A DNA stretch of 64,000 nucleotides from Chrysoperla carnea (Eukaryota; Arthropoda; Insecta; Neuroptera; Chrysopidae), in contig NC_058341.1 in assembly GCF_905475395.1 (NCBI RefSeq), positions 34,425,501 through 34,489,500 on the forward strand, read 5' to 3'. The translations under genes were made by a program, and so were the position numbers. Below are positions 60,834 through 64,000 of this stretch, piece by piece; the stretch's first letter is position 1, and every line of letters begins with the position of its first letter. Under the pieces are notes generated by a model. That model did not search any database, was not told where the DNA came from, and saw only the letters and a list, made by a program, of their open reading frames with translations.

Positions 60834-61328
60834 TGTTTTGCTATGTGCGTTTATATGGAAACAGTATTTAAATTTGAAATAATTTTGAAATTTTATTAAA
60901 ATTTTTAATAATTACTAACTGATAAAAGTTTCAAGTATAGTTATCGATATAATTTTTGAGAAATATCGATTTATATTTTCCATTTAAACCTATGTTAAAG
61001 ATTAATTTTTGTCACTTTTTGAATTTAAAATTTAACATTAATTACGTTTCGATTAATTTATACAATTGTATATCTTTTCTTTCTTAAATCATTCAAAATC
61101 ATTTAAACTTTTTTATCATCATAATTATTTTTATTTGTCTACTTACAAGTCTCATGAATGTACGTCCTTAAATGAATAACTAAATAACTTTACAATCACT
61201 TGAACATTCATAATATTAATGAAATGTTTTAATATTATTGTTTTAATCAACAACTCCGTTACAAACATCGAAAAAAATTCTATCAAAATAATAAATAAAA
61301 CTAAATTTGTATTCAATTGATTTCAACA
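60834..61328 (-). mobile_element. Ty1/copia fossil: LTR, minus orientation
   Basis: A segment with TG...CA ends on the minus strand (TGTTGAAATC to GCAAAACA). It follows directly on a purine-rich tract and a copia-type pol fragment, the expected position of a 3' LTR. The element is broken; no matching complete partner is in the window. Confidence 0.6.
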
Positions 61329-61450
61329 CTCCGCTCAATTCAAACAAAACAGATTCCTATGGACTTAGCAAATTTGTGAAATTTTTGATTTGATAAACCT
61401 TTGGTACAAATATCAGCCAGTTCATTTTTTGTAGGTATATAATCGATTTT
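61329..61450 (-). mobile_element. Ty1/copia fossil: end of pol (RNase H C-terminus)
   Basis: A minus-strand reading resembles the IPT..ELADICTK end of copia RNase H and lies just before the LTR. It is an old, broken remnant. Confidence 0.65.
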
Positions 61451-61505
61451 TTTTTAAATTCTGATCGAATGCAATGTTATTTAAGCTCACGTACATGCGT
61501 GAACC

Positions 61506-61965
61506 TGTTTTGCTACGTGCGTTCATAGGGAAACAGTATGTAAATTTTAAAGAATTTTAAATTAATAGAAATTTTTTTGAAATTCTATTAAAAGTTTAAG
61601 TAATTATTACCTGGTAAAAGCTTGTAAAAAAAAGTATTGGTATCGATATAATTTTAGAAAAATATCGTATTTATATTTTCCATTTAGTCCCATATTAAAT
61701 CTTACTTTTAGTCAATTTTTTAAACTTAAAATTCAATGAAAATAATTCGATAACAGGTTATTTTTCTTGTCTTAAATCATAGAAAATCATTTAAACTATC
61801 GCATTACCATATTGTTTTTTATTTCTCTACTATTATCGTTGACGCATGTACGCCCTTCAATTATTTGGAAATAATATATTTTGAAAATCTAAAAAACAGA
61901 ATATTGTTGCATTAGCTAGCTGCGGTTTGTAAAATGAATGTTTTAATATTATCGTTAAACCAGTA
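61506..61965 (-). mobile_element. Ty1/copia fossil: second, diverged LTR-like copy
   Basis: It is collinear with the LTR at 60834-61328, sharing TGTTTTGCTACGTGCG-like, GAAACAGTAT and TATATTTTCCATTTA blocks. The two differ greatly, so it is old or comes from another element of the family. Confidence 0.55.
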
Positions 61966-62004
61966 ATTTTTGAGGATAATCAATCAAGTATTCAATAAGT
62001 TAAG

Positions 62005-62130
62005 AATTGGGAAAGTAAAAGAAGTAAACATATTGGCATTAAATACCATTTCATTCGATCAGAATTAAAAAAAGATAATTTAAAAATTGAACATATACCT
62101 ACAGAGAATCAATTGGCTGATATTTGTACA
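62005..62130 (+). mobile_element. Ty1/copia fossil: RNase H end, plus orientation
   Basis: The plus strand reads a typical copia RNase H ending (SKHIGIKYHFIR, then IPTENQLADI). It is a broken fragment lying opposite in orientation to the one at 61329-61450, so at least two insertions are mixed here. Confidence 0.7.
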
Positions 62131-62189
62131 TTTACTAATAATAAAATTATTTTTAATTATTTTAATTATTTATCACTAAAATATATTTA

Positions 62190-62500
62190 TTCATTAGGTT
62201 GGTCCAGTTTTACCACCGATTATGGCCGTTTAAATTGTAACAAGCATCAAGTCGTGTGGCAGAGAGTATAGCGAGTCCTACTCCTCTTACACAGGTATGG
62301 AGTTCAAAATCCAGGTAAGTAAAATTTTTATTTTTATTTTCTAAATCTCATGTGATAATTTATTCTTAGTAATATAATTAATTTGAGTGTGTGTTTTACT
62401 ATTCACTACGAATAGCTTATTTATTTGACATTTATCTATTCCCTTCATTTGAATTCCAAATCTTAAATTTCATTTTCGGGTTTGTTTCTAAGTAAGTTTA
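62190..62500 (+). repeat. tRNA-like-bearing unit 3
   Basis: It starts TTCATTAGGTTGGTCCAG, has a tRNA-like core at about 62251-62317 (GCGAGTCCTACTC, then B-box-like GAGTTCAAAATCC) and is followed by CTTCATTTGAATTCC and TTTCTAAGTAAGTTT. Those same trailing blocks follow unit 2 at about 60341-60400, so unit and trailing DNA were copied together. Confidence 0.55.
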
Positions 62501-62530
62501 TGTTAATAAAGGTAAATTAAGATTAAATGA

Positions 62531-63030
62531 GCCATCTTTAATTGTTTATGCATAAATATTATTGAAAATTAAGCAATTTTTAACTTTTATGCCCAGAGAT
62601 ATTTTTGGTTTTTTTCAATTTATTTTACTCTAAATATCAGTTCATTAATTTAAATTTGTAAAATCGGTCTGCCCTATATCCTGAGAAGCGACGTTGACTA
62701 ACTAAGGTTAGTATGATGTTTCTCAGGAAAAACTCGTTCGATTTGTTGCATGTGTTATAACACTATGAGAAATTGTGTAGTCAAAAATCAATTTTTTCTC
62801 GTTATGTCTGTCTATAAGCCAAGCGCCTCGATAGGGGACTGTATCAACTCATGATGTCGTTCAGTCTCATCTGCAACGTGAGCAGTCATCACTTAAAATG
62901 AGTTAGGTATATCTAGACAGATAATGTACGGAAAAAATGATCTTGATTACATGGATTTTTCGCCTGTGTTATAGCCTGTGATATATTGGATTGGTTTCAT
63001 TCTGGGGTAAGTCTACTTATAACTGGGTTG
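62531..63030 (+). ncRNA. structured repeat copy 1 (candidate ncRNA), with 5' flank
   Basis: The core is about 62650-63030, with a 119-bp flank that recurs before copy 3. Complementary arms are dense and nested. CCTGAGAA/TTCTCAGG (62680-62687/62720-62727) encloses ACTAAC-TAAG-GTTAGT (62697-62712). GTGTTATAACAC (62752-62763) is a palindrome. GAGAAATTG pairs with CAATTTTTTCTC (62767-62775/62789-62800). TCTGTCTA/TAGACAGA (62807-62814/62914-62921) encloses AACTCAT/ATGAGTT (62846-62852/62898-62904), TGATG/CATCA and CTCA/TGAG. There is no open reading frame. I could not match it to tRNA, U1-U12, U3, 7SK, SRP or RNase P/MRP signatures that I know. It may be a mobile element derived from an RNA gene. 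Confidence 0.45.
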
Positions 63031-63088
63031 AAAAATTGCCTAATTTTTCTTTTTAAATTTTTTTTATTTTCTTTTTTAAATATATTAT

Positions 63089-63470
63089 TTTAAATTTGTA
63101 AATTCGGTCTGCCCTAAATTCTGAGAAGCGACGTTGACTAACTAAGGTTAGTATGATGTTTCTCAGGAAAAACTCGTTCGATTTGTTGCATGTGTTATAA
63201 CACTATGAGAAATTGTGTAGTCAAAAATCAATTTTTTCTCGTTATGTCTGTCTATAAGCCAAGCGCCTCGATAGGGGACTGTATCAACTCATGATGTCGT
63301 TCAGTCTCATCTGCAACGTGAGCAGTCATCACTTAAAATGAGTTAGGTATATCTAGACAGATAATGTACGGATAAAATGATCTTGATTACATGGATTTTT
63401 CGCCTGTGTTATGGCCTGTGATATTTTGGATTGGTTTCATTCTGGGGTAAGTCTACTTATAACTAGGTTG
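63089..63470 (+). ncRNA. structured repeat copy 2 (candidate ncRNA)
   Basis: It starts 440 bp after copy 1 and differs from it at only a handful of positions over about 380 bp. The one change in a stem, C to T at the start of CCTGAGAA, keeps pairing as a T-G wobble. All other arms listed for copy 1 are unchanged. The flank differs from that of copies 1 and 3. Confidence 0.45.
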
Positions 63471-63696
63471 ATATGGTTAATTCAAATGGACCTTCAGAAA
63501 TATTTATGCATAAAGGTTATTGTAAATTAAGCAATTTTTATTTATTCCTTTTCTTTTTAAAATAATTGAATTTTTTTCCAGAGATATTTATGCTTTTTCA
63601 TCTCCGACATTGTCATTTGTATAATTCTGTGTTTGTGACTTGTAAAATTCATATCCTATCCTAGAATTACCTTTTTTTATCATATCCTATCCTAGA

Positions 63697-64000
63697 ACTT
63701 TCTTTAATTGTTTATGCATAAATATTATTGAAAATTAAGCAATTTTTAACTTTTATGCCCAGAGATATTTTTGGTTTTTTTCAATTTATTTTACTCTAAA
63801 TATCAGTTCATTAATTTAAATTTGTAAAATCGGTCTGCCCTATATCCTGAGAAGCGACGTTGACTAACTAAGGTTAGTATGATGTTTCTCAGGAAAAACT
63901 CGTTCGATTTGTTGCATGTGTTATAACACTATGAGAAATTGTGTAGTCAAAAATCAATTTTTTCTCGTTATGTCTGTCTATAAGCCAAGCGCCTCGATAG
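63697..64000 (+). ncRNA. structured repeat copy 3, cut by the window end
   Basis: The flank from about 63697 and the core from about 63816 match copy 1 with an offset of 1166 bp. I find no difference in the visible 185 bp of core. The remaining half lies outside the window. Confidence 0.45.

Noticed and set aside
63000-63030. Spliced-leader RNA reading of the structured repeat (GGGGTAAGT near its end)
   Set aside because: The donor-like word is at the far 3' end, no Sm-like site follows at a fitting distance, and insects are not known to use spliced leaders.
1-64000. CRISPR array, bacterial operon or phage content
   Set aside because: Intron-bearing genes, polyadenylation signals and eukaryotic repeats rule out a prokaryotic origin, and no spaced direct-repeat array is present.

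Overview
This is a stretch of nuclear chromosome from an insect. It is very AT-rich. Its genes are widely spaced, two of them have clear GT/AG introns, and dispersed repeats fill most of the rest. A tandem array of EcKinase/CHK-like genes, a secreted chymotrypsin-fold protease and a RASL10-type small GTPase fit an insect. The style of the repeats suggests a holometabolous insect, perhaps a lacewing, but that placement is a weak inference.

Layout. Position 538-610 holds a tRNA-Phe(GAA) candidate with two stem mismatches. From 2.9 to 19.6 kb lies a same-strand array of five intronless EcKinase-like (CHK domain) loci: one divergent gene (2909-4198), three intact close paralogues (7205-8443, 15591-16829, 18354-19583), and one paralogue (11575-13543) split by a 728-bp inverted-repeat element with an 8-bp target duplication. 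Two array members sit in a duplicated block that includes flanking DNA. The coding sequences look like mosaics of conserved and diverged stretches. From 22.2 to 25.9 kb is a six-exon serine protease zymogen gene with an atypical S1 pocket. From 40.3 down to 31.3 kb on the minus strand is a three-exon RASL10-like GTPase gene, whose first coding exon appears to be only 10 nt long. I found no convincing protein-coding gene from 40.4 kb to the end.

Repeats. A palindrome-headed family of about 500-600 bp occurs seven times on both strands. Another family ends in a hairpin plus CTRR-T and resembles a Helitron terminus. There are also tRNA-derived SINE-like units, several TA-flanked or foldback miniature elements, and fossil Ty1/copia fragments.

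The most unusual part is the right end, 59.8-64 kb. Tandem units carrying degenerate tRNA-like domains lie beside three near-identical copies of a sequence of about 380 bp, the last cut by the window edge. Its dense, nested complementary arms look like a structured RNA. I could not match it to any RNA family I know.

The genes do not form one pathway. The EcKinase-like array probably represents lineage expansion of small-molecule kinases (ecdysteroid or xenobiotic phosphorylation), while the protease and the GTPase are unrelated neighbours.
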